A stretch of 64,000 nt of DNA from contig NZ_JOIZ01000026.1 of the NCBI RefSeq assembly GCF_000721605.1, positions 5,535-69,534 on the forward strand. The letters run 5' to 3'. This document shows, piece after piece, positions 47,926 through 55,788 of this stretch. Position numbers and translations under genes: made by a program. Below the pieces are notes generated by a model. That model was not told where the DNA came from. It did no database searches and worked only from the letters and a program-made list of their open reading frames with translations. The number at the start of each line of letters is the position of its first letter. Within the stretch, counting starts at the first letter, position 1. The DNA comes from Streptomyces sp. NRRL S-37. Lineage in GTDB: Bacteria; Actinomycetota; Actinomycetes; Streptomycetales; Streptomycetaceae.

Positions 47926-49083
47926 TTGGCCGGATCGGCTGACTTCGACCTGTACCGCCCGTCCGAGGAGCACGACATGCTCCGTGACGCCGTCCGCGCG
48001 CTGGCCGAGGCGAAGATCGCGCCGTACGCCGCCGCGGTGGACGAGGAGGCCCGCTTCCCCCGGGAGGCCCTGGACGCGCTGACCGCGAACGACCTGCACG
48101 CCGTGCACGTGCCCGAGGAGTACGGCGGCGCGGGCGCTGACGCCCTCGCCACGGTCATCGTGATCGAGGAGGTGGCCCGCGTCTGCGCCTCCTCCTCCCT
48201 CATCCCGGCCGTGAACAAGCTGGGCTCGCTGCCGGTGATCCTCTCCGGCTCCGAGGCGCTGAAGAAGAAGTACATGACCCCGCTCGCCAAGGGTGACGGC
48301 ATGTTCTCGTACTGCCTGTCCGAGCCCGACGCCGGCTCCGACGCGGCCGGCATGAAGACCCGGGCGGTCCGCGACGGCGACACCTACGTCCTCAACGGTG
48401 TGAAGCGCTGGATCACCAACGCCGGCGAGTCCGAGTACTACACGGTGATGGCCGTCACCGACCCCACCAAGCGCTCCAAGGGCATCTCCGCCTTCGTCGT
48501 GGAGAAGTCCGACGAGGGCGTCTCCTTCGGCGCCCCGGAGAAGAAGCTCGGCATCAAGGGCTCCCCGACCCGCGAGGTCTACCTCGACAACGTCCGCATC
48601 CCCGCCGACCGCATGATCGGCGAGGAGGGCACCGGCTTCGCCACCGCGATGCGGACCCTGGACCACACCCGCATCACCATCGCCGCCCAGGCCCTCGGCA
48701 TCGCCCAGGGCGCCCTCGACTACGCCAAGGGCTACGTCCAGGAGCGCAAGCAGTTCGGCAAGCCGATCGCCGACTTCCAGGGCATCCAGTTCATGCTCGC
48801 CGACATGGCCATGAAGATCGAGGCCGCCCGCCAGCTCACCTACGCCGCCGCCGCGAAGTCCGAGCGCGGCGACAGCGACCTCACCTTCCAGGGCGCCGCC
48901 GCCAAGTGCTTCGCCTCCGACGTCGCCATGGAGGTCACCACCGACGCCGTCCAGCTCCTCGGCGGCTACGGCTACACCCGCGACTACCCGGTCGAGCGCA
49001 TGATGCGCGACGCGAAGATTACCCAGATCTACGAAGGCACGAATCAGGTCCAGCGGATCGTGATGGCCCGCAACCTGCCGTAA
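47926..49083 (+). CDS. Acyl-CoA dehydrogenase
   Basis: A 385-residue FAD enzyme that introduces the alpha-beta double bond in acyl-CoA, passing electrons to ETF. Visible are VPEEYGGAGADALATVI, the FAD/substrate signature YCLSEPDAGSDAAGMKTRA, WITNAGESEYYTVMA, RKQFGKPIADFQGIQFMLADMA, and QLLGGYGYTRDYPVERMMRD, with the catalytic Glu in YEGTNQVQR near residue 372. Closest in style to short-chain or branched-chain enzymes. The start is TTG 47926 by alignment of the N-terminus; a GTG-type start nearby is possible. Confidence 0.94.
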   Translation: MAGSADFDLYRPSEEHDMLRDAVRALAEAKIAPYAAAVDEEARFPREALDALTANDLHAVHVPEEYGGAGADALATVIVIEEVARVCASSSLIPAVNKLGSLPVILSGSEALKKKYMTPLAKGDGMFSYCLSEPDAGSDAAGMKTRAVRDGDTYVLNGVKRWITNAGESEYYTVMAVTDPTKRSKGISAFVVEKSDEGVSFGAPEKKLGIKGSPTREVYLDNVRIPADRMIGEEGTGFATAMRTLDHTRITIAAQALGIAQGALDYAKGYVQERKQFGKPIADFQGIQFMLADMAMKIEAARQLTYAAAAKSERGDSDLTFQGAAAKCFASDVAMEVTTDAVQLLGGYGYTRDYPVERMMRDAKITQIYEGTNQVQRIVMARNLP

Positions 49084-49103
49084 CGGCGGGCGGGCCGGAG
49101 GGA

Positions 49104-49147
49104 GCGGAGGGCGTCCGGGGGGCCGGGCGCCCTCCGCCTCTTCCGCC
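49104..49147. terminator. Bidirectional terminator after the acyl-CoA dehydrogenase gene
   Basis: GCGGAGGGCG (49104-49113) pairs with CGCCCTCCGC (49138-49147) between convergent genes. Confidence 0.7.
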
Positions 49148-49159
49148 CGGCATGCGCCG

Positions 49160-50323
49160 TCACAGGAAGCGGCGGATCGGGGTGACCGCGGCCTCGGCGA
49201 GGCGTTCGGTCAGGGGGCGGCGCCGCCAGCGGGCCGGGTCGACGGGCTCGCTCAGCTCGCGGTCGGCGTCGAAGTCGGCGTCCAGCGCGGCCGTGAAGTC
49301 CTCGTCGAGGACGGCCAGCATGACCTCCTCGTCGTGCTCCAGGGAGCGGCGGTTGAAGTTGGTGGAGCCGATGAGGGAGCAGACGCCGTCCACGGTGATG
49401 ACCTTCGTGTGCAGCATGGTCGGCTGGTACTCCCGCACCTCCACGCCCGCGTCGACCAGGGTCTGGTAGTGCTGCCGGCCGGCCAGTTGGCAGGCCCGCT
49501 GGTCGGTGTGCGGCCCCGGCAGCAGTATCTCCACCCGCACGCCCCGGCGGGCGGCGGCGGCCAGCAGGTCGATGAAGTAGGTGTCGGGCGCGAAGTAGGC
49601 CGTGGACAGCCGGAAGCGCTCCCGCGCCGAGGTGATCACCACGCGCAGCAGCGTCTGCATGTCCTGCCAGCCGAAGCTGGCCGAACCCCGCACCACCTGC
49701 ACCGTGGCGTTCCCCGGCTGCTCCTGCGCGGTGAAGCGGTCGTGCTCGTCGTACAGCTCGTCGTGGCACTCGGCCCAGTTCTGGGCGAAGGCCGCGGCGA
49801 TGCCGTCCACGGCCGGCCCCCTGACCTTCACGTGGGTGTCGCGCCACTCGCCGGGATCGCGGGCGTCACCGCACCACTCCTCGGCGATGCCGACGCCCCC
49901 GGTGAACGCGGTGTGCTCGTCGGTCACCAGGACCTTGCGGTGACAGCGGTGGTTCTGCCGCATCGGGGACAGCCGGGTGGGCTTGCGGAACCAGGCCACC
50001 TGGACGCCGGCGTCGTCCATGGCGTCCAGCAGCTCCGGCTCGATCTCCTTGGCGCCGAAACCGTCCAGCAGCAGCCGTACCCGGACCCCCGCGCGGGCCC
50101 GCTCGGCCAGGGCGTCGGCGAACTCCCGCGCGATGTCGCCGCGCCAGTACACGAACGTCATCATGTCGACGGTGTGCTCCGCGGCGCGGATGGCCTCCAG
50201 CATCGCGGGGAAGATCCGGTCGCCGTTGCGCAGCGGCACGAGCTCGTTGCCCTCGGTCGCGGCGATGCCGAGGAGCCGTTCCAGCCGTCTGCGCAGCCGC
50301 TGTCTCTCCGCCTGTGGTGTCAT
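49160..50323 (-). CDS. Phospholipase D-fold protein, cardiolipin synthase-like
   Basis: A 387-residue protein with two HKD catalytic motifs, HRKVLVTDEHTAFTGGVGIAEEW and HTKVITVDGVCSLIGSTNFNRRS, each followed by the family GG/GS-x-N pattern. It lacks the N-terminal membrane segments of classical ClsA, more like ClsB/ClsC-type phosphatidyltransferases. N-terminal helical part has VDMMTFVYWRGDIAREFADAL. Likely moves phosphatidyl groups between membrane lipids; cardiolipin synthesis is the best guess. Confidence 0.9.
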   Translation of the reverse strand: MTPQAERQRLRRRLERLLGIAATEGNELVPLRNGDRIFPAMLEAIRAAEHTVDMMTFVYWRGDIAREFADALAERARAGVRVRLLLDGFGAKEIEPELLDAMDDAGVQVAWFRKPTRLSPMRQNHRCHRKVLVTDEHTAFTGGVGIAEEWCGDARDPGEWRDTHVKVRGPAVDGIAAAFAQNWAECHDELYDEHDRFTAQEQPGNATVQVVRGSASFGWQDMQTLLRVVITSARERFRLSTAYFAPDTYFIDLLAAAARRGVRVEILLPGPHTDQRACQLAGRQHYQTLVDAGVEVREYQPTMLHTKVITVDGVCSLIGSTNFNRRSLEHDEEVMLAVLDEDFTAALDADFDADRELSEPVDPARWRRRPLTERLAEAAVTPIRRFL

Positions 50324-50493
50324 GTGGGCCCTCCCCTGGATCGTTCGTTCCCGCCCCGTCTCTTTTTTCCGCTGCCGGTGTTTCCAAGCAAAGACGTGGT
50401 CCGGGCCGTCCTGTGGTGGTCATGGGGGAGGGGGCGTAGGACGGAGAGGGCGGGGGCCGGGACCCGGCCCTCTCCGTCTCCCTGGGAGGAACC

Positions 50494-50862
50494 ATGACCC
50501 AGCAGCAGCCGATCACCACGGAACCGATGAGCCAGGAGGCGCAGGACTGCGTCCAGGCGTGCATGGCCTGCCACGGTATGTGCGAGGAGACCATGAGCTC
50601 CTGTCTGCAGGCGGGCGGCGAGGCCCGGATGCCGATCATGCGGGCGCTCATGGACTGCTCGGAGATGACCCGCATGTGCGCGGACATGATGATGCGCCGC
50701 TCGCCCCTGGCGAACGAGATGTGCATGATGTGCGCGCAGGCCTGCGACATGTGTGCCGAGGCGTGCATGTCCATGCCGGGCGACGAGAGGATGGCGCGTT
50801 GCGCCGAGTCCTGCCGTCGCTGCTCCGAGATGTGCCGTGCCATGGCGGGCGCCACGATGTGA
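50494..50862 (+). CDS. Cys-rich four-helix-bundle copper storage-like protein (DUF326)
   Basis: A 122-residue protein with 16 cysteines and 23 methionines. Cysteines are spaced along helices (DCVQACMACHGMCEE; MDCSEMTRMCADMM; EMCMMCAQACDMCAEAC; RCAESCRRCSEMCR), the pattern of Csp proteins, whose four-helix bundles bind many Cu(I) ions inside the bundle. There is no signal peptide, so it is cytosolic, as in Csp3. CTGGGAGGA precedes ATG 50494. No copper exporter or CsoR gene is next to it. The methionine-rich face is unusually strong. Confidence 0.9.
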   Translation: MTQQQPITTEPMSQEAQDCVQACMACHGMCEETMSSCLQAGGEARMPIMRALMDCSEMTRMCADMMMRRSPLANEMCMMCAQACDMCAEACMSMPGDERMARCAESCRRCSEMCRAMAGATM

Positions 50863-50882
50863 CGCCGTCGCCGGACACGGCT

Positions 50883-50908
50883 GTGGGCACCCCGCGCGGG
50901 GTGCCCAC
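50883..50908. terminator. Bidirectional terminator
   Basis: GTGGGCACCCCGC followed by its exact complement, a perfect 26-base palindrome between the convergent copper protein and LCP-B genes. Confidence 0.75.
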
Positions 50909-50927
50909 GTCCTGCTCGCGGCCGGTC

Positions 50928-52202
50928 TCAGTCGCCCTTGACGGTGACCTTCTCGTCGTTGTTCAACTGGCTCACCAGCTGCTTCACCTTCGTCTTGTCC
51001 CAGAGCAGGTTGCCGCCGGTGGAGCCCGCGATCGGCATGTTCATGGACGTGCCCTCGCCGCCGCTGACGCCCTTCATCGACCAGAACATGTCGGCCAGGT
51101 CGAACAGGCCCATGTCCTTGTCGACGATCAGGGAGTCCAGGCCGGCGCCCATGGTCGGGTAGAGCTTGAAGGGGTTGAGGACCGTGCCCGGCGTGGCCAC
51201 CTGGTTGGCCAGGGCGGAGAGGAACTTCTGCTGGTTCTTCGTACGGTCCAGGTCGGAGCCCGCCAGCGCGTACCGGGTGCGGACGAAGGCGAGGGCCTCC
51301 TCGCCGTTCAGGGTCTGCTTGCCCTTCTTGAAGTCGGCGCCGGACTTGGTGTCCTTGATGTCCTGCGGGATGTCCATCTCGACGCCGCCGACCGCGTCCA
51401 CGATGCTCGCGAAGCCGCCGAAGCCGATCTCCACGTAGTGGTCGATGTGCAGGCCGGTGTTGAACTCGACCGTGCGGACCAGGAGTTCGGGCCCGTCCTC
51501 GGCGTACGCGGCGTTGAGTTTCACCTGCCGGCCGGTCCCGGGGTAGCTCTTGCCCGACTCGGAGCCCACGAAGGACGGGATCTCGACGTTGGAGTCCCGG
51601 GGCAGCGAGATCAGGGTGGGGCCGTTGTCGCCGGTGTGCAGGATCATCATCGAGTCCGTGCGCTTGCCGTCGGCGGACCCGGTGTGCAGCTTCTTCTTGT
51701 CCTCGGCGGTCATGCCCTCGCGGCTGTCGGAGCCGACGATGAGGTAGTTGGTGCCCTCGCCCTTCTCGGGCCGCTCGATCACCTTCGACAGGTCGACCTC
51801 GCGGTTGAGCTTGGAGTCGGCCCAGAAGTAGGTGCCGACGGTCGTCACGACCAGTACGGTGACGACGGTGATCGCCGTCCACTTGATACGGCGGCGCCAG
51901 TCGGGCGCGGGGCGCTGCGGGGCGTAGCCGTCGCCGCCCGGCCCGCCGGGGCCACCGCCGCCGGGCGTGCCGTAGACCTGGCCGGTGTTGTAGCCGCTGT
52001 CGTAGCCGCCGCCGCTGCCGTGTCCGTCCACGTACGACGGCTGCTGCGGGACACCGCCGTACGCGCCCTGCCCGGGAGGGGCCGCCGGGCCGCGGCGGAC
52101 CTGCCGCATGACACGGGCGCCCTCGGGCTGTGCGCTCGCGCTGCCGCGTCCGTAACGTCCGCCGCGGTTGTCGTCGGACCGTGCCTCGGGCCAATCAGTC
52201 AT
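50928..52202 (-). CDS. LCP family protein without LytR_C and without cysteines [LCP-B]
   Basis: A 424-residue LCP protein. Gly/Tyr-rich cytoplasmic tail (about 50-105), one membrane segment (ITVVTVLVVTTVGTYFWA), then the LCP domain with YLIVGSDSREGM, SLPRDSNVEIP, IDHYVEIGFGGF, VGGVEMDIPQDIKD, ALAFVRTRYA..DLDRTKNQQ. It ends soon after the LCP core (QLNNDEKVTVKGD), lacking LytR_C. It has no Cys at all, unlike the other seven LCP proteins here. ATG 52202 replaces an upstream in-frame codon because it starts a typical N-terminus. It diverges from the thioesterase gene. Confidence 0.92.
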   Translation of the reverse strand: MTDWPEARSDDNRGGRYGRGSASAQPEGARVMRQVRRGPAAPPGQGAYGGVPQQPSYVDGHGSGGGYDSGYNTGQVYGTPGGGGPGGPGGDGYAPQRPAPDWRRRIKWTAITVVTVLVVTTVGTYFWADSKLNREVDLSKVIERPEKGEGTNYLIVGSDSREGMTAEDKKKLHTGSADGKRTDSMMILHTGDNGPTLISLPRDSNVEIPSFVGSESGKSYPGTGRQVKLNAAYAEDGPELLVRTVEFNTGLHIDHYVEIGFGGFASIVDAVGGVEMDIPQDIKDTKSGADFKKGKQTLNGEEALAFVRTRYALAGSDLDRTKNQQKFLSALANQVATPGTVLNPFKLYPTMGAGLDSLIVDKDMGLFDLADMFWSMKGVSGGEGTSMNMPIAGSTGGNLLWDKTKVKQLVSQLNNDEKVTVKGD

Positions 52203-52321
52203 GGGACACAGTGTGCAGGTCCCCGCTGTGTGCCATACAAGGGTCGTCGGAAAATCAGGGCCCCGCTGTTGCGAAGCTGACACAAATTCCGCAGATGTGA
52301 CCTCGGCATAAGGTGGAGGCC

Positions 52322-52879
52322 ATGACAGACCAGGCCCCCGCCGCAGCCACGGAGAGTCCGGACATCCCGGGCAAGCCCACCTCGGCGTCCCGTACGACCC
52401 TCAGCCACATCATGACCCACAACGACACCAATCTGCTGGGCACCGTGCACGGCGGGGTGATCATGAAGCTGGTCGACGACGCGGCGGGCGCCGTGGCCGG
52501 ACGGCACTCCGGAGGGCCTGCCGTCACCGCCTCCATGGACGAGATGGCCTTCCTGGAACCGGTCCGCGTCGGTGACCTGGTCCATGTGAAGGCCCAGGTC
52601 AACTGGACCGGACGGACCTCGATGGAGGTCGGGGTGCGGGTGCTGGCCGAGCGCTGGAACGAGTCCGCGCCGGCCACCCAGGTCGGCTCGGCGTACCTGG
52701 TGTTCGCGGCCGTCGACGCCGACGGGAAGCCGCGCCGGGTGCCGCAGGTGATACCGGAGACCGAGCGGGACCGGCGCCGCTACCAGGAGGCCCAGATCCG
52801 CCGCTCCCACCGGCTGGCCCGCCGCCGGGCGATCATGGAGCTGCGGGAGAAGCGGGCGGCGGAGGGCTTCGAGGACTGA
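52322..52879 (+). CDS. Acyl-CoA thioesterase, hotdog fold
   Basis: A 185-residue YciA/BACH-like thioesterase hydrolysing acyl-CoA to free acid. Key words: LSHIMTHNDTNLLGTVHGGVIMKLVDDAAG (Asn and the HGG helix of the active site), ASMDEMAFLEPVRVGDLVHVKAQVNWTGRTSMEV and a basic helical C-terminus (RRSHRLARRRAIMELREKRAAEG). ATG 52322 has AAGGTGG upstream. Shares a divergent promoter region (52203-52321) with LCP-B. Confidence 0.92.
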   Translation: MTDQAPAAATESPDIPGKPTSASRTTLSHIMTHNDTNLLGTVHGGVIMKLVDDAAGAVAGRHSGGPAVTASMDEMAFLEPVRVGDLVHVKAQVNWTGRTSMEVGVRVLAERWNESAPATQVGSAYLVFAAVDADGKPRRVPQVIPETERDRRRYQEAQIRRSHRLARRRAIMELREKRAAEGFED

Positions 52880-52883
52880 CCCA

Positions 52884-53031
52884 TAGGGGCGCGGGGCTGT
52901 GCCGATATGCGGCTCCGCCGCGTGGGCGCGAACGGGATCGACCCATAGGAGCGCGGGGAACTGCGCGAAGGGGGTCCGGGGGCGGAGCCCCCGGGGACGG
53001 GATGGGAAGGGGCGGCGGGGGCGAGAAACCG
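52884..53031. repeat. Dispersed GC-rich intergenic repeat, two modules
   Basis: Module 1 (52887-52935) GGGCGCGGGGCTGTGCCGAT ... CCGCGTGGGCGCGA is the complement of 46212-46275. Module 2 (52945-53031) GGAGCGCGGGGAACTGCGCG ... GGGGGCGGAGCCCCCGGGGA ... GGGAAGGGGCGGCGGGGGCG matches, inverted, the element at 355-446 and the outer arm of 36888-37048. It lies in the 203-base gap after the thioesterase gene. Confidence 0.75.
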
Positions 53032-53082
53032 CGCGCCGGCCCGCCCGGCCCGCCCGGCCCGGCCCGCCGCCCGGCCCGGCGT

Positions 53083-54576
53083 TCAGGAGCACCCCACCTC
53101 GTCCCCCCGCACCACCCCGAACTCGCCCTCCCCCGGGTCCCGCGCCCGCACCTTGCGGACCTTCTCGAAGTCGGCGCCCGCGATCACCTTCAGCGTGGCA
53201 CCCTGGCCCTCCACCGCGCGCAGCTCGCTGCCGGGCAGGGCCGCCGCGAGGGACTTCGCGGAGCGGTCCCAGCGGGGGTCGTAGGTGACGACCGTCCGCC
53301 GCACGTCCTGGCGCGCCGCGTTGACCGGGGCGCGGGTGGTGGCGAAGCCGGTCGCCGCCAGCGCGGCGTCGACCCGCCGGCCGAGGCCCGTGGTGCGGGT
53401 GCCGTTCTCGACCTGGACGCGGATGTGCCGGGGATCCACCGGGACGCGGAGCGCCGCGTCGGGGGTGCGGCGCACGGAGAGCGGCTCGTCCCGGCGCAGC
53501 GCGTCGAAGACGCGCTCGGACTGCGCGGTGTCCCACTTCAGCGTCGCGCCGACGCCCTTCACGGTGTGCCTCATGTCGGAGACCGGCACGGTGGTGAACT
53601 CGGAGGAGGAGGGCGAGAAGTTCCGCATCGCACGGCCGAGGTCCAGGAGTTCGCCGGTGCCGAAGCCCTTGTCGGCGCGGACCGAGCCGAGCACCGCCCG
53701 GGTCACGTCCCGGAACTTCAGCGGGTTCAGCAGGACCCCGGAGGAGGTGACCCGTTCCACCAGGGCCGCCAGGAAATGCTGCTGGCGCCTCATCCGGCTG
53801 AGGTCGGAGGCGCCGTCGACGTGCCGGGAGCGGACGTACTGCAGGGCCCGGCCGCCTTCGAGGGTGTGCCGGCCGGCGGGCAGGTCGAGGCCGGTGCGGC
53901 TGTCCTTCAGCCGCCTGTCGGTGCAGATCTCGACGCCGCCGACCACGTCCACGGTCTTCATGAAGCTGGTGAAGTCGACCTCCAGATAGTGGTCGATCTT
54001 CACCCGGGTCATCTTCTCGACCGTGCGCACGGTCAGCCGGGGCCCGCCCTCGGCGTACGCCGCGTTCAGCTTCACGGGGTGCCCCTGGTGCCGTTCGCCG
54101 CTCACCCGGTCGGTGTGCGGGGGCGTCACGGCGTACGAGTCGCGGGGCAGGCTGACCACGGCGGCCCGCTCACGGTCCGCCGAGATGTGCACGATCATGA
54201 TCGTGTCGGTGCAGTGGCAGGGCGCCCCGCCGAGCCGGTACTTCTCCCGCTCCTCCTCGCCGATGCTCTCCCGGCCGTCGGTGCCGACGAGCAGGATGTT
54301 CATGCCGTGACCGGCCTCGGGGCGGTTCTTCATGTCGTGGAACGGGTCGACCCGGGCGATGTCCTCGTCGAGGCCGCTCATCACCGCGTGTCCGATCCCG
54401 GCGGAGGCGAGCACCACGACCGACAGCGAGGTGACGGTGCGCACGACCCAGCGCGGCTTCCCGCGCGGCGGCACGGGCGGCGCGGCGGGCCCAGGGCCCG
54501 TGCGGGCCGGCCGCGGGGGACGCTGCGGTGCGGGGCGGGGCCGGGGGGACCGCGGCGGCGTGGGCAAGGGGGACAC
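53083..54576 (-). CDS. LCP family protein with LytR_C domain [LCP-C]
   Basis: A 497-residue LCP protein. Short Pro/Arg-rich tail, one membrane segment (VTSLSVVVLASAGIGHAVM), LCP domain (ILLVGTDGRESIGE, CHCTDTIMIVHIS, SLPRDSYAVTPP, IDHYLEVDF, VVGGVEICTDRRL, LQYVRSRHV..DLSRMRRQQHF), then a LytR_C domain (IRVQVENGTRTTGLGRRV to TLKVIAGADF). Its cysteines are CHC, EIC and a C-terminal GCS, a variant of the four-Cys set. Start GTG 54576. Divergent from the glycosyltransferase gene. Confidence 0.92.
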   Translation of the reverse strand: MSPLPTPPRSPRPRPAPQRPPRPARTGPGPAAPPVPPRGKPRWVVRTVTSLSVVVLASAGIGHAVMSGLDEDIARVDPFHDMKNRPEAGHGMNILLVGTDGRESIGEEEREKYRLGGAPCHCTDTIMIVHISADRERAAVVSLPRDSYAVTPPHTDRVSGERHQGHPVKLNAAYAEGGPRLTVRTVEKMTRVKIDHYLEVDFTSFMKTVDVVGGVEICTDRRLKDSRTGLDLPAGRHTLEGGRALQYVRSRHVDGASDLSRMRRQQHFLAALVERVTSSGVLLNPLKFRDVTRAVLGSVRADKGFGTGELLDLGRAMRNFSPSSSEFTTVPVSDMRHTVKGVGATLKWDTAQSERVFDALRRDEPLSVRRTPDAALRVPVDPRHIRVQVENGTRTTGLGRRVDAALAATGFATTRAPVNAARQDVRRTVVTYDPRWDRSAKSLAAALPGSELRAVEGQGATLKVIAGADFEKVRKVRARDPGEGEFGVVRGDEVGCS

Positions 54577-54695
54577 CTCCGGACGACGGCCGTACGTGGG
54601 ATCGTGAGCACGGTAGGCCGATACGATCTGCGGCCCGGCACATCGCCCCCGGCACGCGCATCGGTGTCCCCCGTTCGCGGTAACGTGAGCCCTCT

Positions 54696-55733
54696 ATGAA
54701 CGCCAATCCCGACGTGCGGCTCCCCGCCGTTTCCGTGATCATGCCCGTCCTCAACGAGGAGCGGCATCTGCGCGGCGCCGTCCGCGCGATCCTCGCCCAG
54801 GAGTACGCCGGCGAGATGGAGGTCGTGATCGCCCTCGGTCCGTCCACGGACCGCACGGACGAGATCGCCGCCGAGCTCGTGGCCGAGGACCCGCGGGTGC
54901 ACACCGTGCCCAATCCGACCGGCCGCACCCCGGCCGCCCTCAACGCGGCGATCAAGGCCTCGCGCCATCCGGTCGTGGTCCGCGTCGACGGGCACGGGAT
55001 GCTCTCCCCGAACTACATCGCGACCGCCGTACGGCTCCTGGAGGAGACCGGCGCGCAGAACGTCGGCGGCATCATGCACGCCGAGGGGGAGAACGACTGG
55101 GAGCACGCCGTCGCCGCCGCGATGACGTCGAAGATAGGTGTGGGCAACGCCGCCTTCCACACCGGCGGCGAGGCCGCCCCCGCCGAGACGGTGTACCTGG
55201 GCGTGTTCCGGCGCGAGGCGCTGGAGCAGCAGGGCGGGTACAACGTGGAGTTCATCCGCGCCCAGGACTGGGAGCTGAACTTCCGCATCCGTGAGGCCGG
55301 CGGGCTGATCTGGTTCTCGCCGGAGCTGAAGGTGTCGTACCGGCCCCGGCCGAGCGTGCGGGCGCTGGCCAAGCAGTACAAGGACTACGGGCGCTGGCGG
55401 CACGTCGTGGCCCGCTACCACTCCGGTTCCATCAACCTGCGCTACCTGGCCCCGCCGGCCGCGGTGTGCGCGATCGCGGCCGGGATCGTGGCCGGCGCCG
55501 CGCTGACCCCGTGGGGCTTCGTGGTGCCCGGCGGGTACCTCGCGGCGATCGTGCTGGGGTCGATACCGGCCGGCAAGGGGCTGCCGCTCAAGGCGCGGCT
55601 GCAGATCCCGGTGGCGCTGGCCACCATGCACATGTCGTGGGGCTGGGGCTTCCTGACCAGCCCGAAGTCCCTGGCCCGCAAGGTGATCGCGAGCCGGCGC
55701 CCCCCGGTCCGCGCGGACGCCGCCTCGCACTGA
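54696..55733 (+). CDS. Family 2 glycosyltransferase
   Basis: A 345-residue GT-A fold enzyme: VSVIMPVLNEERHLRGAV at the N-terminus, VIALGPSTDRTDEIAAEL, nucleotide-sugar/metal region VVVRVDGHGMLSPNYIA, acceptor region AQDWELNFRIREAGGLIWF and the basic YRPRPSVRALAKQYKDYGRWR. Two C-terminal membrane segments (AVCAIAAGIVAGAALTPW, LAAIVLGSIPA) anchor it. It sits among LCP genes, so it probably builds or decorates the glycopolymer those proteins attach. Confidence 0.93.
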   Translation: MNANPDVRLPAVSVIMPVLNEERHLRGAVRAILAQEYAGEMEVVIALGPSTDRTDEIAAELVAEDPRVHTVPNPTGRTPAALNAAIKASRHPVVVRVDGHGMLSPNYIATAVRLLEETGAQNVGGIMHAEGENDWEHAVAAAMTSKIGVGNAAFHTGGEAAPAETVYLGVFRREALEQQGGYNVEFIRAQDWELNFRIREAGGLIWFSPELKVSYRPRPSVRALAKQYKDYGRWRHVVARYHSGSINLRYLAPPAAVCAIAAGIVAGAALTPWGFVVPGGYLAAIVLGSIPAGKGLPLKARLQIPVALATMHMSWGWGFLTSPKSLARKVIASRRPPVRADAASH

Positions 55734-55742
55734 CCGGACACC

Positions 55743-55781
55743 GTCAGGGGCCCCTCTCCCGCCCGGAGAGGGGCCCCTGAC
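55743..55781. terminator. Bidirectional terminator between the glycosyltransferase and LCP-D
   Basis: Perfect 17-base arms (55743-55759 and 55765-55781, GTCAGGGGCCCCTCTCC type) with a 5-base loop between convergent genes. Confidence 0.88.
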
Positions 55782-55788
55782 GCCGTTC

